DNA of 64,000 nt from assembly GCF_900128905.1 (NCBI RefSeq), contig NZ_FQTV01000010.1, positions 62,001 to 126,000 of the forward strand, written 5' to 3'. Origin of the DNA: Bacteroides luti. GTDB lineage: Bacteria > Bacteroidota > Bacteroidia > Bacteroidales > Bacteroidaceae. Made by a program: the position numbers and the translations under genes. Shown one piece after another: positions 54,292 through 61,669 of the stretch (the stretch's first letter is position 1; each line of letters begins with the position of its first letter). The notes under the pieces are model-generated. The model saw nothing but the letters and a program-made list of their open reading frames with translations. It was not told the origin of the DNA and did no database searches.

Positions 54292-55010
54292 CTTTTACGT
54301 GTGTTTACTTGTATTGTCAGATAAATAAAGAAGAGCGTAATTGAGGCGAAATAGATCAGATCACGGGTATCAATCACTCCTCTTGCCATAGATTGATAAT
54401 GAGCCTGAATTCCCAGCTGAACCCAACCGTTGTGCAGACTTCCGCTTGTTGTTAGCGAAGCAATCAATTCAAATCCGTAGAAAGCAGAGAAAGAAAGTAA
54501 TATCGCCAGAAGGAATGCTACCAGTTGATTGCTTGTAAGTGAGGAAGTGAACAATCCGAAACTAACAAACGTGGCCAGCAGACAGAGTAATCCGCAATAG
54601 CCGCCAGTTGTTTCTCCCCAATCTATTCCAGTATTACTCAGTAAATAAATGCTAATTACATAAATTATGGTGGGAACTAAAGCAATGATCATTAATAGCC
54701 AGGCCGACCAGAATTTGCTCAAAACAATGGTGCTAATCTTTATCGGTCTCGAAAAAAGAAGTTCCAATGTACCCATTCTGTTTTCTTCAGCAAACATACG
54801 CATGGTTGTAGCAGGAACCAAAAGTAAGAAAAGAATAGGCGACAGAGAAAAAAATGGTCTGAGAGTAGCATAACCTCCATCCGGTAAGTTATATTCTCCG
54901 TTAAAGAACCATAGCATGAGCGATGCAGCCAGAAACCACACCAGGAGTATTACATATCCCATTGCCGAACTAAAAAATCCTGCTATCTCTTTTCTAATCA
55001 AATATTTCAT
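54288..55010 (-). CDS. gldF: GldF-like ABC transporter permease
   Basis: A 240-residue inner-membrane permease with about six helices. The start IRKEIAGFFSSAMGYVILLVWF and the segment ATTMRMFAEENRMGTLELLFSRPIKISTIVLSKF (about 67-100) are characteristic of ABC-2 / GldF permeases. It is translationally coupled to gldG by an ATGA overlap. The transported substrate is unknown in all members. Confidence 0.88.
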   Translation of the reverse strand: MKYLIRKEIAGFFSSAMGYVILLVWFLAASLMLWFFNGEYNLPDGGYATLRPFFSLSPILFLLLVPATTMRMFAEENRMGTLELLFSRPIKISTIVLSKFWSAWLLMIIALVPTIIYVISIYLLSNTGIDWGETTGGYCGLLCLLATFVSFGLFTSSLTSNQLVAFLLAILLSFSAFYGFELIASLTTSGSLHNGWVQLGIQAHYQSMARGVIDTRDLIYFASITLFFIYLTIQVNTRKR

Positions 55011-55099
55011 TAATTGTTAGAATATTTATTACTTTTGTATGTTAGCTTTTAATGATTAACGGTACAAAGATACTTATATTGTATTGAAAGCGTATAGCT

Positions 55100-56677
55100 A
55101 TGGATAGGAAAATGAAGATAAAAATAGTAGTCGTTACGTTCTTTTTGCTTCTTTTCATAGGAGCAGGAAGCTATTTTTTTACGAGTCTCAATAATCGTGG
55201 AAAGGCGGCCGGAATTAATCTTTTTTCTTTGGTCCCATCCGATTGCTCTGCAATATTTGAAACCAATGATCTTGCTTCCCTTTTAAAAGAACTGAAAGGA
55301 GTAAGTTATGGAAAAGAGTTTACTACTCATGGATTCTCTCTCATTGCTAAAGATTTAATAGACCATTTTGAAGAATTAACAGCATCCGCTCCATTCGGAT
55401 TAAGCTTACGGATGAACAAGCTGCTTATCAGTTTCCATTCTCCGGGAACAGAAATGGACCAGGTACTTTATTTCCCAACAAATCCCGGAGACGAGAAATG
55501 GATTGAAGAACAAATCCAAAAGAAACGTCCAATAGATTTCCCTTTAAAATCAGTATTATACAAAGGCAAAAAGATAAATATTTGTCCTATGGGAGGCGAT
55601 TTGTTTCTTTGTTACTACAAATCATCAGGTTTTGTAGCAGTCAGTTATTCCAAAAGATTGATAGAACAAGTGATAGATGCCCATATTAGTGGAAATTCAG
55701 TTTTAACTGATAAAGTATTTGGTTTTGCAAAAGATACTAAAACAGCTAATGGCATTGCATCTTTATATGTGAAAGAGAAACAAACCGGCTGGAGTTATCT
55801 GAATTTAAAATTTGATGATGATGCAATTAATCTTTCAGGAATTACCACGGATGCCGAAACTAGTTCATCGTTTGTAAATGCTATTAAGGAACAAAGTCCA
55901 ATTGAATTCTTTTCGGGAAATATATTTCCAAGTTCTACATACTACATAAATCAAATGTCAATTTCACAAATTCAATATATTGCTGTCAATTCAGCACAGA
56001 CAGAATATGATCTTGCTTCTTACAGCGATGATGTTAAGGCAACAGATATTCAATTTATGTACTTTCTGAAAGGAAATGTTGCAGGAAGTTTAGCCGGATT
56101 CTCTTTTTGCTCAGATGATTCCATTCAGCGACCATTCTCATTGCTTTGCATTCCCATGCAAAATTCAATGAAAGCGGAAGCCGATTTGCATTTGTTTATG
56201 CAAAATCATTCAATAAAAACAGAGAGTACTGCCGGCGGAAAAATCCAATTGTTTAATACCGGAAATAGAAGTTATCGCTTTTATTCACTACCTCCCAGCA
56301 CCATTTTTTCTCAGCTTTCCGGCATTAAAGATGCAGATCTAAATACCTATGCTCTTTTCTATAAAGATAAGTTATTGTTAGCTCCCGATCCGGTTAGTGC
56401 TCTTTCCTATATTAATCAGATTGAGAAAGGTAATATAATAGAAAAAGATAGCGTTTATAAGAAAAATATCTCTCATGTAGATACTCGTTTTAATTTTCTA
56501 CTAATGACCGATTTAGGAAAACTAGCTCTTTATCCTGAGTATCGCTCGCGATTAATTCCTGATTTCTTCTGTCAGCACATGAGTTTCTTTAGCAATTTTA
56601 TACTCCTAAATCAGCTTGTGTGTCGTGATAGAAAAGTTTATCCTAATTTGATATTTATTTATAAAGGCGAAAAGTAA
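55100..56677 (+). CDS. Membrane-anchored periplasmic protein of unknown function
   Basis: A 525-residue protein with an N-terminal membrane helix (about 7-26, KIVVVTFFLLLFIGAGSYFF) followed by a long soluble region assumed to be periplasmic. The region begins FSLVPSDCSAIFETNDLASLLKEL, which resembles DUF3352/DUF4836-like proteins of Bacteroidetes that have repeated alpha-beta units, but no family can be assigned with certainty. It is divergent from gldF and preceded by a TACTTTTG promoter element at 55030-55037. It converges on the small lipoprotein gene, with a hairpin between them. Confidence 0.7.
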   Translation: MDRKMKIKIVVVTFFLLLFIGAGSYFFTSLNNRGKAAGINLFSLVPSDCSAIFETNDLASLLKELKGVSYGKEFTTHGFSLIAKDLIDHFEELTASAPFGLSLRMNKLLISFHSPGTEMDQVLYFPTNPGDEKWIEEQIQKKRPIDFPLKSVLYKGKKINICPMGGDLFLCYYKSSGFVAVSYSKRLIEQVIDAHISGNSVLTDKVFGFAKDTKTANGIASLYVKEKQTGWSYLNLKFDDDAINLSGITTDAETSSSFVNAIKEQSPIEFFSGNIFPSSTYYINQMSISQIQYIAVNSAQTEYDLASYSDDVKATDIQFMYFLKGNVAGSLAGFSFCSDDSIQRPFSLLCIPMQNSMKAEADLHLFMQNHSIKTESTAGGKIQLFNTGNRSYRFYSLPPSTIFSQLSGIKDADLNTYALFYKDKLLLAPDPVSALSYINQIEKGNIIEKDSVYKKNISHVDTRFNFLLMTDLGKLALYPEYRSRLIPDFFCQHMSFFSNFILLNQLVCRDRKVYPNLIFIYKGEK

Positions 56678-56755
56678 CTTCAGGTGTTGCTATTGGGTAT
56701 ATATATCTTTCTGGTAGATATGTACTTAGAAAAAATATTCTTTTGAATGATTGAG

Positions 56756-56801
56756 TTCTTAAAGCAACCCCAGAACTTCTTGTCAAGGATTGCTTTAAGA
56801 A
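56756..56801. terminator. Bidirectional hairpin between convergent genes
   Basis: A perfect 12-bp stem TTCTTAAAGCAA / TTGCTTTAAGAA with a 22-base loop; on the plus strand it is followed by an A/T-rich tract. It separates the genes ending at 56677 and 56816. Confidence 0.65.
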
Positions 56802-56815
56802 AATAAAAATCGATA

Positions 56816-57208
56816 TTATTTTTTAATCAAAGCTGTTATAGTATATTTTATCTCAGCTTTGGGGTTTTCTGTATATACTCTGACAGTGCATGTCTTTGAG
56901 GTTGTATTTTCTGTCCAGTTTACTTCAACTTGCCCTTTTGTACTTGTTATAGAAACAGACGTTAAATCCTCAGCAAGGGCATTCCATGCATAATTTAACT
57001 CCAATTTAGTTGATGAATTGAAAGAACCTGTAGTAATTAACGGTTTACAATTCTCAATCATAAACCCTTCGCTTATTGGGTAATTAATATTGTTTATCGT
57101 TATTTGCTCTATTCCAAGTACACTTTTGGTGATAGGCTGTGGTCCTTCTTCATGCTTTTCACATGCCATAAGCAGACAAACAAAGACAAGTAATAGTTTA
57201 GCTTTCAT
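56816..57208 (-). CDS. Small putative lipoprotein
   Basis: A 130-residue protein with a short lipoprotein signal (MKAKLLLVFVCLLMAC, Cys at residue 16). The mature part is beta-rich and includes LELNYAWNALAEDLTSVSITSTKG and ends KYTITALIKK. This resembles the small Ig-like or DUF5018-type extracellular domains of Bacteroidetes, but no firm family could be named. It stands alone. Confidence 0.65.
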   Translation of the reverse strand: MKAKLLLVFVCLLMACEKHEEGPQPITKSVLGIEQITINNINYPISEGFMIENCKPLITTGSFNSSTKLELNYAWNALAEDLTSVSITSTKGQVEVNWTENTTSKTCTVRVYTENPKAEIKYTITALIKK

Positions 57209-57371
57209 TATAATTGTGTGTTTATATTTTTTGCAAAGATAATCATTGTAAAGAAATAAACAATTAGTTGCTTTAATGTTTGTTCATTTCGTAACCAAAA
57301 TATGCCGTTTGGTGAACTAAATTTGTTGATGTCTTTAGCTCAGACCATCTTTGCTGAAAAAATAAAATGTT

Positions 57372-57863
57372 ATGAAGATAGAAAGAACAACCATTCCAAT
57401 GCAATCATTTATTTATGGATTCTCTTTGAGTGCAGATTATTCAGAGTGCTATCAAATGTTCACCGATAAAAAATCGGTAACACTTGAATCATGTTTGTCA
57501 TTGTTCTCGTTTAAACCAAAGTGGGTTGACTTTCTATATAAGCTTCGTAACTTATTAGTGAAGCCATTGGGCTTGAAAACTTCTACTGACGAAATAACAA
57601 ATATAAATCCTCAGAAAGGAGAGAAATTAAATTTTTTCGATGTGCTTGAAAGAAGTGAGACGGAAATTCTGATGTATGCAAACGATAAACATCTTGAAGG
57701 GTGGTTTTCTCTTCAATATGAACCTGATGGAAATAAGCACATTGTAAGGTTTATAACAGTCGTTTCTTTTCACAATTTAATGGGAAGAATTTATTTCTAT
57801 ACAATCAAGCCGTTCCATTACCTGATAGTCAGAGATATGTTGTACAGAATGTGTAAACACTAA
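57372..57863 (+). CDS. DUF2867-like protein
   Basis: A 163-residue soluble protein. The C-terminal region ETEILMYANDKHLEGWFSLQYEP...VRFITVVSFHNLMGRIYFYTIKPFHYLIVRDML has the character of DUF2867 proteins (StAR/polyketide-cyclase-like helix-grip fold), which often accompany small membrane proteins. Its function is unknown. It is followed after 10 bp by a small membrane-protein gene and is likely the first gene of a short operon; a TAAATTTG element lies at 57318-57325. Confidence 0.7.
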   Translation: MKIERTTIPMQSFIYGFSLSADYSECYQMFTDKKSVTLESCLSLFSFKPKWVDFLYKLRNLLVKPLGLKTSTDEITNINPQKGEKLNFFDVLERSETEILMYANDKHLEGWFSLQYEPDGNKHIVRFITVVSFHNLMGRIYFYTIKPFHYLIVRDMLYRMCKH

Positions 57864-57873
57864 AATATAAATT

Positions 57874-58260
57874 ATGAAATCCTTATATAAAATTGTGAGT
57901 GTTGCAACTTCTTTATTATTCATTTATTTGTTTGTACAATTACTTTTTATGCCGGGCTCTTTTATTAAAGATTTGGGACTACAACCTTCAGAAGCTGGAT
58001 CCGTTCTTGCCAGAAGGGCATCCATGTTTATGTTGGGAATATCCCTGCTGATGTTTGGAACAAGAAATCTGCCTCATTCAAAAACGAGACAAACCATTTG
58101 TATGGCTACTGGAATTACACTGTTTGGATTATCCTGTGTAGGCAGTTATGAATATATTAAAGGAACAGTAAACTCTTCTATCTTGATAGCCATTATTTGT
58201 GAAACAATATTATGGGTGTGTTTTGGAATAATCTTATTAAAAAAATATCAGAATCAATAA
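57874..58260 (+). CDS. Four-helix small membrane protein (DUF4345/DoxX-like)
   Basis: A 128-residue membrane protein with four hydrophobic segments (about 8-28, 48-66, 72-92 and 100-120). The sequence LFMPGSFIKDLGLQPSEAGSVLARRASMFMLGISLLMF fits the small DUF4345/DoxX-like group. No catalytic residues are seen. It is encoded in a row with the DUF2867-like protein and another four-helix protein. Confidence 0.6.
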   Translation: MKSLYKIVSVATSLLFIYLFVQLLFMPGSFIKDLGLQPSEAGSVLARRASMFMLGISLLMFGTRNLPHSKTRQTICMATGITLFGLSCVGSYEYIKGTVNSSILIAIICETILWVCFGIILLKKYQNQ

Positions 58261-58279
58261 TTACTAAATAGAATATAAT

Positions 58280-58675
58280 ATGAAAACTCAGATTCTCTTG
58301 CTACGTATTGCTGGCTATCTAAGCTTGCTGTTTGTTGTCTTTCACTTGTTATTTTATCCGATGTTTAATTGGGAAAATGCACTGAATGGTTTATCAGGTA
58401 TGAATAGGGCGATTTTTCTTACATACCATGCAATTTGTATCTTGATGCTGTTCTTTATGGGTATTATTCCAATCTTTCAGACAAAATCCCTCTTAGGCAG
58501 TTCTCTAAAATATGGTATCCTTAGTTTCTTTTCATTATTCTATCTGATTCGTATAGTGGCAGAATTTGCTCTTTTTGGAATTAGTTCCAGTAGTCCGATT
58601 ATACTGATAATGTGTCTGGTTCCGATGATATTTTATGCTATCCCTTTGTTTTCAAAACAAATGGCTAAGCTGTAA
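58280..58675 (+). CDS. Four-helix small membrane protein of unknown function
   Basis: A 131-residue membrane protein with hydrophobic segments at about 8-28, 45-65, 76-96 and 104-124. The segment FHLLFYPMFNWENAL between the first two helices contains His and Trp residues, but no family signature is recognised. It lies 19 bp after the preceding membrane-protein gene and 64 bp before the sensor-kinase gene, so it may be sensed or controlled by that system. Confidence 0.6.
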   Translation: MKTQILLLRIAGYLSLLFVVFHLLFYPMFNWENALNGLSGMNRAIFLTYHAICILMLFFMGIIPIFQTKSLLGSSLKYGILSFFSLFYLIRIVAEFALFGISSSSPIILIMCLVPMIFYAIPLFSKQMAKL

Positions 58676-58739
58676 CAATTTGGTAAAATACCTTTGCATA
58701 TATAACTTTTTTAATAGCTTTGTAGATTAAAATTAAATT

Positions 58740-59750
58740 ATGAAATATATACTGAAAATACTTATCCACTCACTTTTCTGGCTGGTCTTCGTTCTGTTCT
58801 ACCTGGTACTATATGTTGTGCCAAAGGGAGATCTATCAATCGCATTGCAAGAACTTACTATCCAGTTTTATATCAATTTTGTTTGGGCGGCAGTCATATT
58901 CTATTTATCCTATTATTGGCTGATACGATATTTTGAGAAAAGTCAGCTTGTCAGATACCTTATTCTTTCAGTGCTAATAAGTATTTCTGTTTCAGTTGTT
59001 TTCTTGATTATCTCAAAGCTTATTACCCCAGGAATAAATTTGCAGAATTATGTTCTCCTTTTGCCATCAATGGTTGGTACTTTTATTATAGCCCAATGTG
59101 GATGTTTGGTTAGAGGTTTTGAAAACTGGTTTGCTAATATTCAGCTGAAATCAGAAATAGAAAACAAAAATCTTAAGAACGAACTTAAATTACTTAGACT
59201 CCAGATTAATCCTCATTTTCTTTTCAATACATTGAATAATATTGATTCTTTAATTAGTAAATCACCTAAAACTGCTTCAAAAATGCTTATTACTTTGTCT
59301 GAAATGCTTAGATATATGGTTTATGAGACTAAAACGGAGACAGTTCCTTTGCAAAAAGAGATAGACTATCTTACCAGTTATATACAGCTTCAACAATTGC
59401 GCTTTAAGAATGTAGATTATATACGTTACTCTTTTCCAGAGCCAGATGTTTGTAACACTCAGGTTGCCCCAATGCTTTTTATCCCTTTTGTGGAAAATGC
59501 TTTTAAGCATTCGTATTATGCAGAGCCCATGCCGGTTGTTGATATAAAAATTGCTTTAAGTGATAATGTTTTAAGCTTCACATGTGTAAACTACTTCGAT
59601 ACTGAGACAATTTCCCCCAAAACAACTCAATCGGGCATAGGATTGGAAAACGTAAAAAGACGCCTTGCTCTTTTATATCCCAAGAATCATGAGTTGCAGA
59701 TAATAAAGGAATTAAATACCTTTAGAGCTGAATTAACAATAAAGTTATGA
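58740..59750 (+). CDS. LytS/YehU-type sensor histidine kinase
   Basis: A 336-residue membrane kinase with four N-terminal helices (about 8-27, 38-58, 72-95 and 100-122). A coiled segment leads into the His_kinase domain RLQINPHFLFNTLNNIDSLI, with the phospho-accepting His at about residue 159. The ATPase domain shows PMLFIPFVENAFKHSY (N box, about 245) and SGIGLENVKRRLALLYP (G box, about 300). It overlaps the LytTR regulator gene by 4 bp. A TACCTTTG promoter element lies at 58689-58696. Confidence 0.92.
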   Translation: MKYILKILIHSLFWLVFVLFYLVLYVVPKGDLSIALQELTIQFYINFVWAAVIFYLSYYWLIRYFEKSQLVRYLILSVLISISVSVVFLIISKLITPGINLQNYVLLLPSMVGTFIIAQCGCLVRGFENWFANIQLKSEIENKNLKNELKLLRLQINPHFLFNTLNNIDSLISKSPKTASKMLITLSEMLRYMVYETKTETVPLQKEIDYLTSYIQLQQLRFKNVDYIRYSFPEPDVCNTQVAPMLFIPFVENAFKHSYYAEPMPVVDIKIALSDNVLSFTCVNYFDTETISPKTTQSGIGLENVKRRLALLYPKNHELQIIKELNTFRAELTIKL

Positions 59751-60445
59751 CAATATCATGTATCATAATAGAAGATGAGCCGTTGGCAGCAGAAAAGCTG
59801 GAGAGTTTTGTCGCCCGCATACCCTTTCTTAAGCTTAAAGGCAGTTTTGATAATGCCTTGGAAGGATTGCAATTCCTGAAAACGCAGACTGTTGATTTGC
59901 TATTTCTTGATATTCAGATGGAAAAGATTACCGGCATTCAATTGCTCGAAAATCTTTCCTCGAAACCCTATGTTGTCATTACATCTGCTTATTCAGATTA
60001 TGCCTTGAAAGGATATGAATTGAGCGTCTTTGATTACCTGCTTAAACCATACTCTTTCGAGCGCTTCCAAATGGCAGTTAACAGAGTATCCGATGATCTG
60101 AAACAAAAAGCAGGAGTAAAGAATGAAAACAATAGTTCCCAAATCTTTATAAAAACAGAATATCGTCGTGAAAACGTACATCTCGATGATATTCTGTATA
60201 TTGAAGGAATGCAGGGATATTTAAAGATTTATCTTTCTGATAAGAGAATTCTTACCAAGCAAAGCATGAAAGCTATATTGAAGACACTTCCCCAAGACCA
60301 ATTCATTCAGGTTCATAAATCCTATATTGTTGCACTGTCTAAAATTGAATCTATTGAACGAAATCATATAAAAATCTCCGGTAAATTAATACCTGTTGGA
60401 GATTTTTATAAGATGCAGTTTTATGAAAGAATAGAAAATATTTGA
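59747..60445 (+). CDS. LytTR-family response regulator
   Basis: A 232-residue transcription factor. The receiver domain (about 1-118) has the acidic pair IIEDEP, phospho-acceptor Asp at about residue 55 (LLFLDIQM) and LLKPY. The LytTR DNA-binding domain (about 135-230) contains DDILYIEGMQGYLKIYL and the C-terminal FIQVHKSYIVALSKIESIERNHIKI. It is translationally coupled to the kinase gene (ATGA overlap). Targets are unknown; the small membrane-protein genes upstream are candidates. Confidence 0.93.
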   Translation: MTISCIIIEDEPLAAEKLESFVARIPFLKLKGSFDNALEGLQFLKTQTVDLLFLDIQMEKITGIQLLENLSSKPYVVITSAYSDYALKGYELSVFDYLLKPYSFERFQMAVNRVSDDLKQKAGVKNENNSSQIFIKTEYRRENVHLDDILYIEGMQGYLKIYLSDKRILTKQSMKAILKTLPQDQFIQVHKSYIVALSKIESIERNHIKISGKLIPVGDFYKMQFYERIENI

Positions 60446-60452
60446 ATAAATA

Positions 60453-60508
60453 ATGTCTAGAGTTTTTTCCTTTTTTTATTTGTCGCACCACTGGTGCGAC
60501 AAATACAG
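60453..60508 (+). repeat. Copy 1 of a 56-bp palindrome-bearing repeat
   Basis: Aligns without gaps to 61457-61512 (47 of 56 identical by eye). It begins ATGTCTAG, continues through T-runs and ends with a 27-bp perfect palindrome (60478-60504) around a single central C: left arm ATTTGTCGCACCA, right arm TGGTGCGACAAAT. It lies 8 bp after the response-regulator stop codon. The palindrome lacks a proper loop, and the T-run precedes it, so it is not an ordinary terminator in the plus direction. Confidence 0.8.
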
Positions 60509-60539
60509 TTTGTTGAAAAATGAAAATAAGTCTGTTTTA

Positions 60540-60755
60540 CTATACAAGCTCATTTTCTCCCTGTTCTAAATATGATAAGATATTTTTAGGAGCACACAAT
60601 TTCCATTCTCCAAAGTAAGTGGACGATTCTTCCTTGTTAGTTAAGTATTTTACGTGCGGACCTCCCTTTTGTTTGCATTCTGAAATAAAGTCATCTTAAC
60701 CGAAGGCTTACGTTTAACTTTATCCTTAAAGTAATCTAATACAGCCTTATATTAA
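60540..60755 (-). pseudogene. Frameshifted 3' relic of an unidentified gene
   Basis: Read on the minus strand, two adjoining frames give protein-like sequence. First comes YKAVLDYFKDKVKRKPSV; then, after a frameshift near 60693, FISECKQKGGPHVKYLTN followed by KEESSTYFGEWKLCAPKN and ILSYLEQGENELV, ending in a TAG at 60540. Neither frame has a start codon, and the upstream part is stopped. The residue composition looks like a real coding remnant and not chance. The family was not recognised. It lies between the two copies of the 56-bp repeat. Confidence 0.5.
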
Positions 60756-60805
60756 GGTTGCAAAATTAGATTTTAATGAGTATTCATCTCAATTTAGCAA
60801 ACGAA

Positions 60806-60837
60806 TTTGCCAAAATATACGAATTTAATTATCTTTG
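60806..60837 (+). promoter_or_regulatory. Consensus promoter for the 60860 gene
   Basis: TTTG (60806-60809), a 20-bp spacer and TATCTTTG (60830-60837): a full match to the Bacteroidetes promoter, 22 bp before the start codon. Confidence 0.72.
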
Positions 60838-60859
60838 CAATCAAACTTAAATAAAAAAC

Positions 60860-61354
60860 ATGAAAAAGATTTTTATATCAATTATTTGTGTGTTTGTGTC
60901 AGTCTTAGCTTTTGGGCAGAAAACTGTTGGGTACACTTATAAACCTTTATCTGCAGAGGGGTGTACAGTAAAATTCTCTGTAGTACACCAAGAAGGTGTC
61001 TATTATATTATAACTTCTGTAAATTCTGATAGATTAGTGTTTAATGATTTACCAATTTTGATGCTGAAAACTTTTAAGAATGAAGTTATAAAACTTGAAG
61101 GCAAATCATTAAGTTCTACAACTGCAAGCACAGGAGTAATGGTGGGGAATATAATGGTACCCGTAACTGAAATTAAAGCCTTGGCGCAGTTTCCAATAGG
61201 GAAAGATCAAATAGAAAAATTGCAAGATGGAGTATGCAAGGTACGTCTTTCGACACTTCCGTTAACTCATGAAAGAGAGTTTGATAAAGATAAGATTGGT
61301 AAGAAATTATATAAAATGTTCCATAATGTTCTTAACTCTGAAGATGATTTTTAA
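60860..61354 (+). CDS. Small exported protein of unknown function
   Basis: A 164-residue protein with a signal peptide (about 1-19, ending LAFGQ). The mature region is beta-rich (VGYTYKPLSAEGCTVKFSVVHQEGVYYIITSV) with a charged C-terminus (HEREFDKDKIGKKLYKMF). No family is recognised; similar short secreted proteins are common in Bacteroides. It has its own promoter and a terminator hairpin at 61442-61472, and it lies between the two copies of the palindromic repeat. Confidence 0.65.
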   Translation: MKKIFISIICVFVSVLAFGQKTVGYTYKPLSAEGCTVKFSVVHQEGVYYIITSVNSDRLVFNDLPILMLKTFKNEVIKLEGKSLSSTTASTGVMVGNIMVPVTEIKALAQFPIGKDQIEKLQDGVCKVRLSTLPLTHEREFDKDKIGKKLYKMFHNVLNSEDDF

Positions 61355-61414
61355 TAATACATTCAATCATCATCCAAATTTATCTAAAAATGATTATATT
61401 TGTGCTAGAGTTCA

Positions 61415-61430
61415 TCACTCAATTGAGTGA
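61415..61430. repeat. 16-bp perfect palindrome
   Basis: TCACTCAATTGAGTGA is a perfect dyad about 60 bp after the 60860 gene's stop codon. With no loop it is more likely a protein-binding site or chance than a terminator. Confidence 0.5.
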
Positions 61431-61441
61431 AAGAAATCCAT

Positions 61442-61472
61442 AAACGTTAGGCCTTGATGTCTAGCGTTTTTT
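61442..61472 (+). terminator. Intrinsic terminator after the 60860 gene
   Basis: AAACGTTAG (61442-61450) pairs with CTAGCGTTT (61461-61469, one G-T wobble) across a 10-base loop and runs directly into a T tract. The right arm and T-run are also the first part of repeat copy 2. Confidence 0.72.
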
Positions 61473-61512
61473 GCTTTTTGTGTTTGTCTCAACACTGTTG
61501 AGACAAATATAG
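61457..61512 (+). repeat. Copy 2 of the 56-bp palindrome-bearing repeat
   Basis: Gapless counterpart of 60453-60508, offset by 1004 bp. Its palindrome (61483-61507) has arms TTTGTCTCAACA and TGTTGAGACAAA around the same central C. Two base pairs of the dyad differ from copy 1, and both partners have changed so that pairing is kept. In this copy the 5' part doubles as the right arm of a terminator. Confidence 0.8.
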
Positions 61513-61602
61513 CTTATAATGAATTCTAGTATTGTATTTTATTTATCCGATATTATAATTCTAGGTATATATCTCTGGTTGAAAAAAATATGAAGTTTAA
61601 GT

Positions 61603-61633
61603 TTTGACATTAACAGCATTTTGTCTAGTTTTG
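61603..61633 (+). promoter_or_regulatory. Consensus promoter for the helicase gene
   Basis: TTTG (61603-61606), a 19-bp spacer, then TAGTTTTG (61626-61633), a full TAnnTTTG match; it lies 36 bp before the helicase ATG. The rest of the region between 61513 and 61602 shows no feature. Confidence 0.7.
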
Positions 61634-61669
61634 TGCTTTCTGTATTATAATGTTATAAATGATCTATAA

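Noticed and set aside
60478..60504. Intrinsic terminator after the response-regulator gene
   Set aside because: The palindrome has a one-base centre and is not followed by a T-run on the plus strand; it is better described as part of the 56-bp repeat.
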